The notes under the pieces are model-generated. The model searched no databases. It saw only the letters and a program-made list of their open reading frames with translations, and was not told where the DNA came from. A program made the translations under genes and the position numbers. From contig NZ_RSEL01000005.1 of the NCBI RefSeq assembly GCF_003958625.1, forward strand, positions 421,607-485,606: a DNA stretch of 64,000 bases, given 5' to 3'. Origin of the DNA: Tsuneonella rigui (lineage in GTDB: Bacteria > Pseudomonadota > Alphaproteobacteria > Sphingomonadales > Sphingomonadaceae). This document shows, piece by piece, positions 44,617 to 54,473 of this stretch. The first letter of the stretch is position 1. Every line of letters starts with the position of its first letter.

Positions 44617-45960
44617 ATGCCTCCCGTGACGCCACCCAAGACCTTTCGGGTCAAAAGCTTCGGCTGCCAGATGAACGCCTACGACGGCGAGCGGATGGCC
44701 GATCTGCTCAGCGCCCAAGGTATTGCGCCCGCGCCCGAGGGTGAGAATGCCGAGCTAGTCGTCCTCAATACCTGCCACATCCGCGAGAAGGCCGCGGAGA
44801 AGGTTTACTCTGACATCGGCCGCTTGGTGAAGGCCGGTGATGAGGCCGGACGCCGGCCGCTGATCGCCGTCGCCGGTTGTGTCGCGCAGGCCGAGGGCGA
44901 AGAGATCATGAGCCGGGCACCGGCGGTGAGCATGGTCGTCGGCCCGCAAGCCTATCACCGCTTGCCGGCGATGCTCGAGCAGGCGCTGCGCGGAGAGCGG
45001 GCAAGCGACACCGACATGCCGCCCATCGCGAAGTTCGATGCCCTGCCCGCCCGCCGCCGCAGCGGCCCGAGCGCCTTCCTGACGGTGCAGGAAGGGTGCG
45101 ACAAGTTCTGCACCTATTGCGTGGTGCCCTATACACGCGGTGCGGAAATTTCCCGCCCGTTCAAGGACCTGGTGACCGAAGCGGAGAAACTGGTCGAGGC
45201 CGGCGCGTGCGAGATCACGCTGCTCGGACAGAACGTCAATGCATGGTCGGGCGAGGATCAAGCCGGCCGCGCGATTGGTCTCGACGGACTCATAAGAGCG
45301 ATCGCCAAGCTACCGGATTTGCAGCGAATTCGCTACATGACCAGTCATCCGACCGATGTCACCGACGGCCTCATCGCCGCGCACGGCGAGATCGACAAGT
45401 TAATGCCGTTCCTGCACCTCCCGGTGCAGAGCGGATCGGACCGCGTCCTCAAGGCGATGAACCGGAGCCACACCGCCGACAGCTACCTCAAGCTGATCGA
45501 GCGGTTCCGTGCCGCTCGCCCCGGCATCGCGGTGTCGGGCGATTTCATCGTCGGTTTTCCCGGCGAGACCGAGGCGGAGTTCGAGGAGACGCTGCAGCTG
45601 GTCGATACGGTCGGTTATGCGCAGGCGTTCAGCTTCAACTACTCGCCCCGCCCCGGCACGCCGGCGGCGTCGATGGACAATCACCTCAGCGCACAAGTGA
45701 TGCAACCTCGCCTCCAGCGCCTGCAGGCCGCGATCAATCGCGACCAGCTCGCGTTCAACCAGGCGAGCGTCGGCAAGACCGTTCCGGTGCTGATCGAACG
45801 ACGCGGCAAGCTGCCGGGCCAATGGCTCGGCAAATCGCCGTGGCTGCAATCGGTCTGGTTCGACGGCGATCACGCGATCGGCGATATGGTCGAGGTCGAA
45901 CTGATCGAAGCCGGCCCCAATTCGCTCGAGGGCCGGAAAAAGATGGCCGTCGCCGCTTGA
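44617..45960 (+). CDS. miaB: tRNA-2-methylthio-N6-dimethylallyladenosine synthase
   Basis: 447 residues. Radical-SAM methylthiotransferase for A37 of tRNA. The N-terminal auxiliary cluster ligands are C17, C53 and C88. The radical-SAM cluster is C161-x3-C165-x2-C168 in EGCDKFCTYC. The C-terminal TRAM domain is the QASVGKTVPVLIERRG part. The ATG at 44617 gives MPPVTPPKTFRVKSFGCQMN, a usual N-terminus; the open frame upstream overlaps plsC and is not used. Substrates need prior isopentenylation by MiaA, which is elsewhere. Confidence 0.95.
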   Translation: MPPVTPPKTFRVKSFGCQMNAYDGERMADLLSAQGIAPAPEGENAELVVLNTCHIREKAAEKVYSDIGRLVKAGDEAGRRPLIAVAGCVAQAEGEEIMSRAPAVSMVVGPQAYHRLPAMLEQALRGERASDTDMPPIAKFDALPARRRSGPSAFLTVQEGCDKFCTYCVVPYTRGAEISRPFKDLVTEAEKLVEAGACEITLLGQNVNAWSGEDQAGRAIGLDGLIRAIAKLPDLQRIRYMTSHPTDVTDGLIAAHGEIDKLMPFLHLPVQSGSDRVLKAMNRSHTADSYLKLIERFRAARPGIAVSGDFIVGFPGETEAEFEETLQLVDTVGYAQAFSFNYSPRPGTPAASMDNHLSAQVMQPRLQRLQAAINRDQLAFNQASVGKTVPVLIERRGKLPGQWLGKSPWLQSVWFDGDHAIGDMVEVELIEAGPNSLEGRKKMAVAA

Positions 45961-46676
45961 TCGGCTGGCGGCCTCTGGTTGCCGGGACATTTTGTCTCTG
46001 GGCCGCGCCTTCCTTGGCAGACGTGCCCTTCACTACCGACGACCCGGGGCTGATCGAGCCGGGCCACCTCGAGATCGCAGTGACCTTTGACGCGATCACG
46101 CAGCGGGGCGGCGACCATGTACTGGCGGGAGCAAGCGCAGACTTTGGTGTGACCGATCGGCTGCAGCTCGGCTTCGCCGCGCCGGTTGCCGCCTTGTCGC
46201 GAGGCGCGGATCGATTCGCTGTCGACGAACTGGCCGCCCACGCCAAGATTGCGCTCGTGCCCCAGCAGGGCAAACGCCTCGGACTGGTGTTCGAACCCTC
46301 GATCGTCGTGCCGTTCAACGATCGCATGCGCACCAAAGCGGGCCTTGCCCTGCCGTTGTTTGCGGGAGTGACCCGGGGCGAGTGGTCGATCTACGGCGGC
46401 GGTGGCATCATGTTGGCCTCGCCGAAAGACGGCGGCGACTACGGCTTCGGCGGGCTCGTCGTAAGCCGCGCGCTTGGCGACCGTTGGTCCGTGGGCGGAG
46501 AGGTGAACGGCCGCAGCGGCGACGCCTTTGGCCCCTCGATGATCGAGGCCGGTCCGGGTGTCGCCTTCGCGATCGATGACCGCTTCACCCTCGCCGCCGC
46601 GCACTACCGCACCATCGTCCACCCGGCGGCGCACGGCGATGCGCGGACGTTGGTGACGCTGCGCTACGCCCGCTAA
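45957..46676 (+). CDS. Exported outer-membrane beta-barrel-like protein
   Basis: 239 residues. The signal peptide MIGWRPLVAGTFCLWAAPSLA ends at about residue 21, before DVPFTTDDPGLIEPGHLEIA. The rest consists of amphipathic strands with alternating hydrophobic residues (RLQLGFAAPVAAL, KRLGLVFEPSIVVPF, WSIYGGGGIML), matching a small porin- or transporter-like barrel as in the phenol-MetA/DUF-type OM proteins. It ends in TLRYAR, not a terminal aromatic. Its TTG start overlaps the miaB stop, so it is co-translated with miaB, an odd pairing functionally. Function unknown. Confidence 0.75.
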   Translation: MIGWRPLVAGTFCLWAAPSLADVPFTTDDPGLIEPGHLEIAVTFDAITQRGGDHVLAGASADFGVTDRLQLGFAAPVAALSRGADRFAVDELAAHAKIALVPQQGKRLGLVFEPSIVVPFNDRMRTKAGLALPLFAGVTRGEWSIYGGGGIMLASPKDGGDYGFGGLVVSRALGDRWSVGGEVNGRSGDAFGPSMIEAGPGVAFAIDDRFTLAAAHYRTIVHPAAHGDARTLVTLRYAR

Positions 46677-46767
46677 GCACGGATCTTTTTGCACCGACTT
46701 CGCGTTTCCCCAGCTTGCCACCGAGCGCTCATCGCCTAGATTCGCCGCTTGGACCCGAAAGGAGCGC

Positions 46768-47787
46768 ATGGCCCGCAAACCTGCCCGCGCCGATGGCGCA
46801 ATTCCGATGCCGGCGGTGGCCAGCCGCCGCGCGCGGAGCGAGATCACTTTCCAGGACCAGCGCCTGCTCGGGCCGCTCTTCGGACAGTTCGACGCCAACC
46901 TGGTGCAGGTTGAGAATCGGCTCGACGTGTTCATCTCCGCCCGCGGCGACCGGGTGCAGATCGAGGGCAGCGAGGACGCCGTCGCCCGCGCCCGCGACAC
47001 CTTGCAGGCGATGTACGACCGGCTTGCAGCGGGACAGGAACTGGAAGCCGGCGCGATCGAGGGCATGATCGCGATGTCGGTCGAGCCGACGCTCGAAGGC
47101 ATCGTCCGCGGCGGCGGCGACAATCCCGGCGTGATGATCCGCACCCGGCGCAAGACGATCGTCCCGCGCAGCGCGGGGCAGATCCCCTACATGCACCAGC
47201 TGGCGTCGGCGGACATCATCTTCGCGCTCGGCCCGGCGGGCACCGGCAAGACCTATCTCGCGGTGGCGCAGGCGGTCAGCCAGCTCATCACCGGCAGTGT
47301 CCAGCGCCTCATCCTCAGCCGCCCGGCGGTCGAGGCGGGCGAGAAGCTCGGCTTCCTTCCCGGCGACATGAAGGAGAAGGTCGATCCCTATCTTCGCCCG
47401 CTCTACGATGCGCTCTACGATTGCCTGCCGCCCGAACAGGTCGAGCGGCACATCGCCAGTGGGGTGATCGAGGTCGCGCCGATCGCCTTCATGCGCGGGC
47501 GGACGCTGGCCGATGCCTTCGTCATCCTCGACGAGGCGCAGAACACCACGCGGGAACAGATGAAGATGTTCCTCACCCGCTTCGGCGAGAACAGCCGCAT
47601 GGTCGTGTGCGGCGACCCGCGGCAGGTCGACATTCCCGGCGGCGACCGCATGAGCGGCCTCGCCGACGCGGTCGACAAGCTCGAGGGGCTGGAGGGCATC
47701 GCGGTCAGCCGCTTCAAAGCCTCCGATGTGGTCCGCCACCCGATCGTCGGACGGATCGTCGAGGCCTATGAGGGGCCGGACGCCTGA
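46768..47787 (+). CDS. phoH: PhoH-family ATPase
   Basis: 339 residues. P-loop ATPase with the Walker A FALGPAGTGKTYLAVA and Walker B VILDEAQNT, followed by RMVVCGDPRQVDIPGG. An N-terminal KH-like part precedes the ATPase. PhoH proteins act in RNA metabolism and ribosome-associated functions, and here the gene is followed by ybeY, a typical order. AAAGGAG precedes the ATG. It is followed in the same group by ybeY and corC. Confidence 0.94.
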   Translation: MARKPARADGAIPMPAVASRRARSEITFQDQRLLGPLFGQFDANLVQVENRLDVFISARGDRVQIEGSEDAVARARDTLQAMYDRLAAGQELEAGAIEGMIAMSVEPTLEGIVRGGGDNPGVMIRTRRKTIVPRSAGQIPYMHQLASADIIFALGPAGTGKTYLAVAQAVSQLITGSVQRLILSRPAVEAGEKLGFLPGDMKEKVDPYLRPLYDALYDCLPPEQVERHIASGVIEVAPIAFMRGRTLADAFVILDEAQNTTREQMKMFLTRFGENSRMVVCGDPRQVDIPGGDRMSGLADAVDKLEGLEGIAVSRFKASDVVRHPIVGRIVEAYEGPDA

Positions 47788-48269
47788 TGATGGCGCTCGA
47801 TATCGAGATCGACGGCTGGCCGAGCACCACCGATTGGCCGGATCTGGCCGAGCGGGCGCTCGAAGCCGTGCTGCAGATCGCGCCCGAGCTCGACAACCAG
47901 CGGCTCACCGCCGATGTCCTGTTCACGGTCGACGAGGAAGTGCAGGCGCTCAACCGCGAGTGGCGGATGAAGGACGCTGCCACCAACGTGCTGTCGTTTC
48001 CGATGATCACCCGACCCGAGCTGCTGGCGATGAGCAAGGACGGCGGCCCCGAGATGCTGGGCGACATCGCGCTCGCCTATGAAACGTGCTGCCGGGAAGC
48101 GGAGGACAAGCGCATCGGTCTCGAAAACCACGCCGCGCACCTGCTCGTCCATGGCCTGCTCCACCTTGCCGGTCACGACCACCAGGCCGATGGCGAAGCG
48201 GAGACGATGGAGGCGCTGGAGGTCAAGGCGCTTGCGCTGATGGGCATCGCCGACCCATACGCGCACTGA
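47787..48269 (+). CDS. ybeY: Endoribonuclease YbeY
   Basis: 160 residues. Single-strand-specific RNase that matures 16S rRNA. The zinc triad is H122, H126 and H132 in the HGLLHLAGHDH pattern (H-x3-H-x5-H). The N-terminal part LTADVLFTVDEEVQALNREWR is typical. The start overlaps the phoH stop (TGATG), so the two are co-translated; corC follows 25 bases later. The active-site glycine/tyrosine position carries His (GHDH), as seen in some alphaproteobacterial members. Confidence 0.94.
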   Translation: MMALDIEIDGWPSTTDWPDLAERALEAVLQIAPELDNQRLTADVLFTVDEEVQALNREWRMKDAATNVLSFPMITRPELLAMSKDGGPEMLGDIALAYETCCREAEDKRIGLENHAAHLLVHGLLHLAGHDHQADGEAETMEALEVKALALMGIADPYAH

Positions 48270-48294
48270 ACCAACAGGGAATTCAAGCAGGGCC

Positions 48295-49212
48295 ATGCCC
48301 GACAGTGACACTCAAACCGGAGAGGCGGACAGTAACCGCAGCCTCTGGCTCGCAATCCGCCGCTTCTTCGATACCGACGGCGAGCGTTCGCTGCGCGAGC
48401 AGCTCGAAGACGCGATCGATGAACACTCCGCCTCCCGCAGCGAGGAAGACGACGCGGCGCCGGCCAACGGCGACCTGTCTTCGGTCGAGCTGCAGATGGT
48501 CAAGAACCTGCTCCACTTCAGTGAGCACGATGCCGACGACGTCGCGATTCCGCGCGGCGAGATCGTCGCGCTCAATGCCGCCGCGAGCTGGGATGAGGTG
48601 GTCGCCGCCTTCGCCGAGCACGGCCATTCGCGCCTGCTGGTCTATCGCGAGACGCTCGATGAAGTGATCGGCATGATGCACATCAAGGATGTGTTCCCGA
48701 TCATCGCCACCGGCGCCCAGCCGCCGGCCGACTGGACCGCGCTGATGCGCCAGCCGCTGTTCGTGCCGCAGGCCCGCAACGCGCTCGACGTGCTCGCCGA
48801 TATGCGCCAGCAGCGCGTCCACATCGCGGTGGTGCTCGACGAATACTCGGGCACCGACGGCCTCATCACGATCGAGGACCTGGTCGAGGAGATCGTCGGC
48901 GAGATCGAGGACGAGCACGACGACGCGGCGGAGGAGTGGATCATCCCGCTCGGCGACGGGATGTGGGAAGCCGACGCCCGCGCCGAGCTCGACGATGTGG
49001 CCGAGAAGATCGACCCGCGCCTCGCCGAAGTGGAGGAAGCGGTCGATACCCTCGGCGGCCTCGCCTTCATCCTCGCCGAATCGATGCCGCCCATCGGCAC
49101 GGTGGTGACGCACCCGAGCGGCTGGCGGATGGAAGTGACCGACGCCGACGATACCCACGTCAAGCGCCTGCGCCTGCACCCGCCCGAAGCGGCGAACGAA
49201 GCCGAGGAATAG
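48295..49212 (+). CDS. corC: Hemolysin/CorC-type CBS-domain protein
   Basis: 305 residues. Tandem CBS domains occupy about 75-200 and the CorC_HlyC domain about 215-300 (GDGMWEADARAELDDVAEKI, then ESMPPIGTVVTHPSGWRMEV). It lacks membrane segments, so it is the soluble partner type linked to magnesium/cobalt resistance and Mg efflux. The phoH-ybeY-corC group is conserved in proteobacteria, often followed by lnt, which is not here; a LysR gene comes instead. Confidence 0.93.
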   Translation: MPDSDTQTGEADSNRSLWLAIRRFFDTDGERSLREQLEDAIDEHSASRSEEDDAAPANGDLSSVELQMVKNLLHFSEHDADDVAIPRGEIVALNAAASWDEVVAAFAEHGHSRLLVYRETLDEVIGMMHIKDVFPIIATGAQPPADWTALMRQPLFVPQARNALDVLADMRQQRVHIAVVLDEYSGTDGLITIEDLVEEIVGEIEDEHDDAAEEWIIPLGDGMWEADARAELDDVAEKIDPRLAEVEEAVDTLGGLAFILAESMPPIGTVVTHPSGWRMEVTDADDTHVKRLRLHPPEAANEAEE

Positions 49213-49283
49213 CGGGCAAGCTGTTCGCAACCGCGAAAAGCGGCTCGACAACCCGCCCCGCCCCCCGCATCGTCGCCTCCATC

Positions 49284-50165
49284 ATGAGCCGCCGCCTGCC
49301 ACCCCTGCGCGCCCTCGAGGCTTTCCTGCGTGTTGTGCGGCTCGGCTCCGCGCGCGCGGCGGCCGCCGAGCTGGGGCTCAGTCCTTCGGCGTTGTCGCGG
49401 CGGATCCTGACGCTCGAAGAGTTCGTCGGCCGCAAGTTGTTCACCCGCGCGCACCAGACGATGCAGCTGACCGACGAAGGGCGTTCGTTCTACGACGCGG
49501 TCGCGCCACATATCGAGGCGCTAGCGGGCGCGGTCGAGGCGCAGTCCGACAATCTTGGCGTCATGCGCCTGCACTTGGGCGTGCTGCCTCTGTTCGGCGG
49601 TCAGCGGCTGTTCCCGCGCCTGCCCGAGCTGCGCAAGCTCCACCCGCGCCTGCACATCGACATCGACACCGGCCCGCACTTGCTCGACCGGGTGGGCGAT
49701 ACGTTGGACGCGGCGATCGTGCTGATGGTTGATCCCGACCCATCGTTTCACTCGGTGCGGCTCGATCACAACAGCGTGTTCGCGATCGCCTCGCGCGAGT
49801 TGGCGGCGGAGCTTGGCGACACGCCCGATCCGGCCAAGCTCTCGAAGCAGACGTTTCTGGTGCACAACGAACTGCCCGACAGCTTCATCGCCTGGCGCGA
49901 GGCGCTCGGCCTCAAGGCGTTCGAGCCGGCGGCGGTCGACCACTACGATTCAGGGCAGTTGATCCTCGAAGCCGCCGCGCAGGGCCTCGGTATCGCGATC
50001 ATGCACGACGATCATTACAAGCGCGCCGGGGACAAGCGGCTCACCAGCCTGTTCGATATCGACGTGCCCAGCCCCTATTCGTACTGGTTCGTCTGCCGCC
50101 CCCGCGCGCTCGACCAGCGCCCGGTGCGCCTGTTCCACGACTGGCTGGTGGGCGCGGGGCTCTAG
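49284..50165 (+). CDS. LysR-family transcriptional regulator
   Basis: 293 residues from the ATG at 49284. The N-terminal winged helix has LRALEAFLRVVRLGSARAAA, AELGLSPSALSRRILTLEEF and GRKLFTRAHQTMQLTDEG. The substrate-binding half contains FPRLPELRKLHPRLHIDIDT and IVLMVDPDPSFHSVRL. It resembles the GcvA-like subgroup. The inducer is unknown. No divergent target gene is next to it, which is unusual for LysR; it converges on the AraC pair with an interlocked CTAG stop. Confidence 0.9.
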   Translation: MSRRLPPLRALEAFLRVVRLGSARAAAAELGLSPSALSRRILTLEEFVGRKLFTRAHQTMQLTDEGRSFYDAVAPHIEALAGAVEAQSDNLGVMRLHLGVLPLFGGQRLFPRLPELRKLHPRLHIDIDTGPHLLDRVGDTLDAAIVLMVDPDPSFHSVRLDHNSVFAIASRELAAELGDTPDPAKLSKQTFLVHNELPDSFIAWREALGLKAFEPAAVDHYDSGQLILEAAAQGLGIAIMHDDHYKRAGDKRLTSLFDIDVPSPYSYWFVCRPRALDQRPVRLFHDWLVGAGL

Positions 50166-51085
50166 CGCGCTTCCGCCGCTTCCGGCGGCGGGTCGAGCGC
50201 CTGCGCCGGAGTACCAAGCACCGTTTCCCTCAGGAGGAGCGAGCGCCGCAGCAGCGGCATGTCGTGCTCGAGGAACGCCTGCGGCGACATCCCGAGGAAG
50301 TACTGCGCGTCGCGGATGAAGTGCGAGTAGTCGGTGTAGCTCGGATCGATCGCGGTCCCCCACGCACGGGGCGGCGCTGCGCGGATCGCGTGCAGCGAGC
50401 GTAGGAACCGGGCGCGGCGCAGCAGGACTTTGGGTGAGAAGCCGAACACGCGGTCGGACAGGCGCTGCAATGTGCGCACGCCGAGTGCGGTGCGCTCGGT
50501 CAGTTCGGCCACCGTGGTGATCGCGGGATCGACCAGCGCGGCCTCGATTGACGCGACCGTCTGCTCATCTTCATCGCGCGGGGATAGGCTTTCGCGCAGC
50601 ACGTCGGTGAAGGCGCTGGCAACGTCTTCATCGGAGCCTAGCGCGCTGAACCGCTCGGTGAGTCGATCGATCGCGTCCGGGTGCACAAATGGCGGGCTGC
50701 CGATCCGGTCGGCCCAGTCCTTCGCGGTATCGCGGAACAGTCGGCGCCAGCCGCGCGGCCTGATGCCGACGCCGACGAGGTAGCCCGGTCCGGACTCGGA
50801 CCAGATGATCTCGCTGTTGGGACCGAACAACGCCACTTGCGGCGGGACCAGCCAGTCCCCCGAGGCGAACCGCACGCGCCAGCCCGCCCCGCCCTGGATC
50901 GAAATCCGCAAGCTGGGGCCGGCCGGCTCGAAGGCGCCGCGATGCGGCTCGCCCCCGGTCTCGCCGACGACGTAGAGGCTGTAACCGCTGACATAAGGCT
51001 GGAGGTCCTCTGGAACCGTCCACATCACCAGCCGCTCGTCGCGCGGCAGTCCGCAGGGCCAGTCGACAGGTGAGGTTGCGGTCAT
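50162..51085 (-). CDS. AraC-family regulator (tandem pair, downstream member)
   Basis: 307 residues. The N-terminal half resembles a DUF6597-type domain (YVSGYSLYVVGE, SEIIWSESGPGYLVGVGIRPRGWRRLF). The C-terminal AraC helix-turn-helix has TVAELTERTALGVRTLQRLS, VFGFSPKVLLRRARFLRS and YSHFIRDAQYFLGMSPQAFL. It is highly like the gene at 51082-52005 and like the one at 4697. Its start overlaps the upstream paralogue's stop by 4 bases. Targets are unknown. Confidence 0.87.
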   Translation of the reverse strand: MTATSPVDWPCGLPRDERLVMWTVPEDLQPYVSGYSLYVVGETGGEPHRGAFEPAGPSLRISIQGGAGWRVRFASGDWLVPPQVALFGPNSEIIWSESGPGYLVGVGIRPRGWRRLFRDTAKDWADRIGSPPFVHPDAIDRLTERFSALGSDEDVASAFTDVLRESLSPRDEDEQTVASIEAALVDPAITTVAELTERTALGVRTLQRLSDRVFGFSPKVLLRRARFLRSLHAIRAAPPRAWGTAIDPSYTDYSHFIRDAQYFLGMSPQAFLEHDMPLLRRSLLLRETVLGTPAQALDPPPEAAEAR

Positions 51086-52005
51086 TTGCCGGACGTGTCC
51101 GGCGAAGTGGCCAGCGCCTGGGCCGGCGCCCCCAACACTTGCCGCCGCAACGCCAGCGATTGCTTGAGCAGCGGCGTATCGAGCTTGAGGAAAGCCTGCG
51201 GGCTCATGCCGAGGAAGTGCTGCGCATCGCGCACGAAGTGCGAGTAGTCTGTGTAGTGCGGATCGATCGCGGTGGCGCGCGCCGCCACCGGCGCCTCGGC
51301 CACCGCGTGGAGCGAGCGGAGGAATCGTGCGCGCCGCATCAACCGCTTCGGAGTGAAGCCGAACGCGCGCAGGCTCAGCCTCTCGAGCGAGCGCGCCGAG
51401 ATGCCGATGCGGCGGGCCAGCTCGGCGACCGTGTGCGCCTCGGGATCGAGCAGCGCGGCCTCGACCTTGCTGATGACCGCCTCGCTATCGTCAACCGGCA
51501 CCGGATGCGTCTGCAGGAAGCGGTCGAATAGCGCGGGGATCGCGGCATCGTCGTCGATGCGCGCGACCTCCTGCCGCAGCGCTTCGACGTCGAAGGTGAA
51601 CACGCCCCCAGGATCGCCCACCCGGTCGGCCCATTCGGACGCCATTGGGCGCGCCCAGTGTGCCCATCCCCGGGGGCGCAAGCCGATACCGATGGTGATG
51701 CCCGGCCCCGACTCCGACCACGTCACCCGGCAGCTCGGCCCGAACACCGAAGTGGCCCCGACCGGTTGCCACGGGTCGCCAAGCTGGCGGACGCACCAGT
51801 TCCCGGCGCCGAAGGTGAAGCGCAAGCTCGGCCAGGCGGGCTGGAACACGTCGCGCTGGCGTGCCCCCGGCCCGGGATCGATCGCGTAGAGGTGGTAGCC
51901 GCTCACCAACGGGGCGAGCGCCGGCGCCGGCCGCCAGTATCGCATGCGCGGGTCCGGCGGCAGCGCCAACGCTGCGGAATTGGACGGTGCCCCCGTTGAT
52001 GTCAT
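51082..52005 (-). CDS. AraC-family regulator (tandem pair, upstream member)
   Basis: 307 residues, the same length as its neighbour, and clearly duplicated from it: WSESGPGITIGIGLRPRGWAHW, HTVAELARRIGISARSLERLS, AFGFTPKRLMRRARFLRS and YSHFVRDAQHFLGMSPQAFL. The N-terminal part differs more than the DNA-binding part, suggesting different ligands on related targets. The two overlap ATGA and are co-translated, so they may act as a heterodimer. Confidence 0.87.
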   Translation of the reverse strand: MTSTGAPSNSAALALPPDPRMRYWRPAPALAPLVSGYHLYAIDPGPGARQRDVFQPAWPSLRFTFGAGNWCVRQLGDPWQPVGATSVFGPSCRVTWSESGPGITIGIGLRPRGWAHWARPMASEWADRVGDPGGVFTFDVEALRQEVARIDDDAAIPALFDRFLQTHPVPVDDSEAVISKVEAALLDPEAHTVAELARRIGISARSLERLSLRAFGFTPKRLMRRARFLRSLHAVAEAPVAARATAIDPHYTDYSHFVRDAQHFLGMSPQAFLKLDTPLLKQSLALRRQVLGAPAQALATSPDTSGK

Positions 52006-52022
52006 GCGCGACCCGTAGCGAT

Positions 52023-52487
<465 letters not shown>

Positions 52488-52580
52488 CGGGTATCTCCTG
52501 TCTAAACGTGGCGCCGCTATACCCGCCACGGACGCGTTGTCACCTTGCGTTTCGTGCCCTCCCGCCTAGAGCGGCGGAGG

Positions 52581-54023
52581 ATGGCGGACGAGCAGATCAC
52601 GGCTGAGGAACTGCGCCCGGTCGAGGACACCGGCCGCCCCGACGACCGCACCGACGACGAACGCCACGACGAGGAAAACCGCCTCAAGCCCGCCTACGTG
52701 CGCAGCGTCACCGAGGCGCTGGAAGTAGGCGACAAGGGCCGCGTCTACGACCTCGTCGAGCCGCTCCACCCGGCCGACGTCGCCGACCTCATCGAGCTGA
52801 TCCCCGCCGACGACCGGCTCCTGCTCGCCGCGGCGATCACCGATCTCCTGAGCGGCGACGTGATCGCCGAGCTCAACGATCACGTCCGCGAGGACATGAT
52901 CGACGCGCTCGGGCCCGAAGCGGTCGCCGAGATCGCCGAGCAGCTCGACACTGACGATGCGGTCCAGCTGATCGAGGACATGGAGCCGGCCGACCAGGCC
53001 GCGGTGCTCGCCGAGATGGAGCCGGAAGACCGCGCCGCGATCGAGAGCGCGCTGGCCTATCCGGAAGAAACCGCCGGCCGCCTGATGAGCCGCGAGTTCG
53101 TCGCGGTGCCCGAGCATCTCACCGTCGGCGACCTCATCGACTACCTGCGCGACGCGAATGCGGGCCAGCTTCCCACCGAGTTCTGGGAAGTGTTCGTGGT
53201 CGATCCGGCGCATAAGCCGGTCGGCACCTGCCTCCTGAGCTGGGTCCTGCGCACCCCGCGCAACGTCGCGCTGGGCGACGTGATGAAGCGCGACCAGACC
53301 CTCATCCCGGTCACGATGGATCAGGAAGAGGTCGGCAACATGTTCCAGAAATACGCCCTGATCTCGGCCGCGGTGGTGGACGAGAACGGGCGCCTGGTCG
53401 GCCAGATGACGGTCGACGACGTGGTCCACATCATCTCCGAGGAGGCGGGCGAGGACGTGCTGCTGCTGTCCGGCGCGGGCGACGGCGACATCAACGAGCC
53501 GATCCGCGAGGCGTATTTCTCGCGCGTGCGCTGGCTCATTTCCAATCTCGGCACGGCGGTGGTCGCGAGCACGATCATCTCATTGTTCGGCGCAGCGATC
53601 GAGCAACTCGTGGCGCTCGCGGTGCTGATGCCGATCGTCGCCAGCATTGGCGGTAACGCGGGCACCCAGACGATGGCGGTCACCGTGCGCGCGATCGCCA
53701 CCAATCAGCTTACCGAGGCGAACACGCGGCGCATACTCTGGCGCGAGGTCCGCGTTGCGCTGATGAACGGGTCGACTATCGCGATCCTCCTCGGCCTTGC
53801 GACCGGGCTGATCTTTACCCCCTCGCTCGGCGCGGTCATCGCGGCGGCGGTGATGATCAACATCCTTATCGCGGGGTTGGCCGGCGTGCTCGTGCCCGTC
53901 GGCTTCGACCGCCTGGAGCAGGACCCGGCGGTGGCAAGCAGCGTTTTCGTGACGATGATCACCGACTCGATGGGCTTCCTCGCGTTCCTCGGCCTGGCGG
54001 TTTGGAGCGGGCTGGTCGGATAG
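52581..54023 (+). CDS. mgtE: Magnesium transporter MgtE
   Basis: 480 residues. Channel-type Mg2+ importer of the inner membrane. The N-terminal helical domain (about 40-150, many LxPAD repeats such as EPLHPADVADLIELI) and two CBS domains (about 160-290) act as the cytosolic Mg sensor. Five membrane helices from about 305 to 478 include the pore segments PIVASIGGNAGTQTMAVTVR and TDSMGFLAFLG. The ATG at 52581 follows GGAGG. Together with corC it makes two Mg-linked genes within about 5 kb. Confidence 0.95.
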   Translation: MADEQITAEELRPVEDTGRPDDRTDDERHDEENRLKPAYVRSVTEALEVGDKGRVYDLVEPLHPADVADLIELIPADDRLLLAAAITDLLSGDVIAELNDHVREDMIDALGPEAVAEIAEQLDTDDAVQLIEDMEPADQAAVLAEMEPEDRAAIESALAYPEETAGRLMSREFVAVPEHLTVGDLIDYLRDANAGQLPTEFWEVFVVDPAHKPVGTCLLSWVLRTPRNVALGDVMKRDQTLIPVTMDQEEVGNMFQKYALISAAVVDENGRLVGQMTVDDVVHIISEEAGEDVLLLSGAGDGDINEPIREAYFSRVRWLISNLGTAVVASTIISLFGAAIEQLVALAVLMPIVASIGGNAGTQTMAVTVRAIATNQLTEANTRRILWREVRVALMNGSTIAILLGLATGLIFTPSLGAVIAAAVMINILIAGLAGVLVPVGFDRLEQDPAVASSVFVTMITDSMGFLAFLGLAVWSGLVG

Positions 54024-54027
54024 CGCG

Positions 54028-54420
54028 ATGCCGCTGCACATGACCAAGATCGCCTACACCTCGAAGACATTCGAGGTGCTGCGGCAGTGGGTCGAGGCCG
54101 GCCCCGAGGCGCTGATGCGCACCCGCTATCTGCCCAAGCGGCATGCGGAGATGATCGGCGGCTCGCTCTACTGGATCATGGACCACACGATCATCGCCCG
54201 GTGCGAAATCCTGGGCTTCGAGCAGCGGCCCGACGGGCACTGGACCATTCGACTGGAAGGAAAGCTGATTCCGGTCGAGCCGCGCCACAAGCGCGCACAC
54301 CAGGGCTGGCGCTACCTCGAAGACAAGAACGCGCCACGCGACCTCGCCGAGGGGGAGCAGGCGGGCGACGCGATTCCCGGGCGGTTGCACGGCCGGCTGA
54401 CCAAGCTGGGCCTTATCTGA
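54028..54420 (+). CDS. DUF1489-family protein
   Basis: 130 residues. It matches the alphaproteobacterial DUF1489 family: RTRYLPKRHAEMIGGSLYWI, a central beta region (GFEQRPDGHWTIRLEGKLIP) and the PRHKRAHQGWRYLEDKNAPRDL motif. Function unknown. It starts 4 bases after mgtE, so it is probably in the same transcript. A second start ATG at 54040 is possible. No membrane segment or catalytic motif is clear. Confidence 0.85.
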   Translation: MPLHMTKIAYTSKTFEVLRQWVEAGPEALMRTRYLPKRHAEMIGGSLYWIMDHTIIARCEILGFEQRPDGHWTIRLEGKLIPVEPRHKRAHQGWRYLEDKNAPRDLAEGEQAGDAIPGRLHGRLTKLGLI

Positions 54421-54473
54421 GCGTGGCATAACCACGGTTGCGAGCCGCCGACGCGGACGCCACAATCGCGGCG

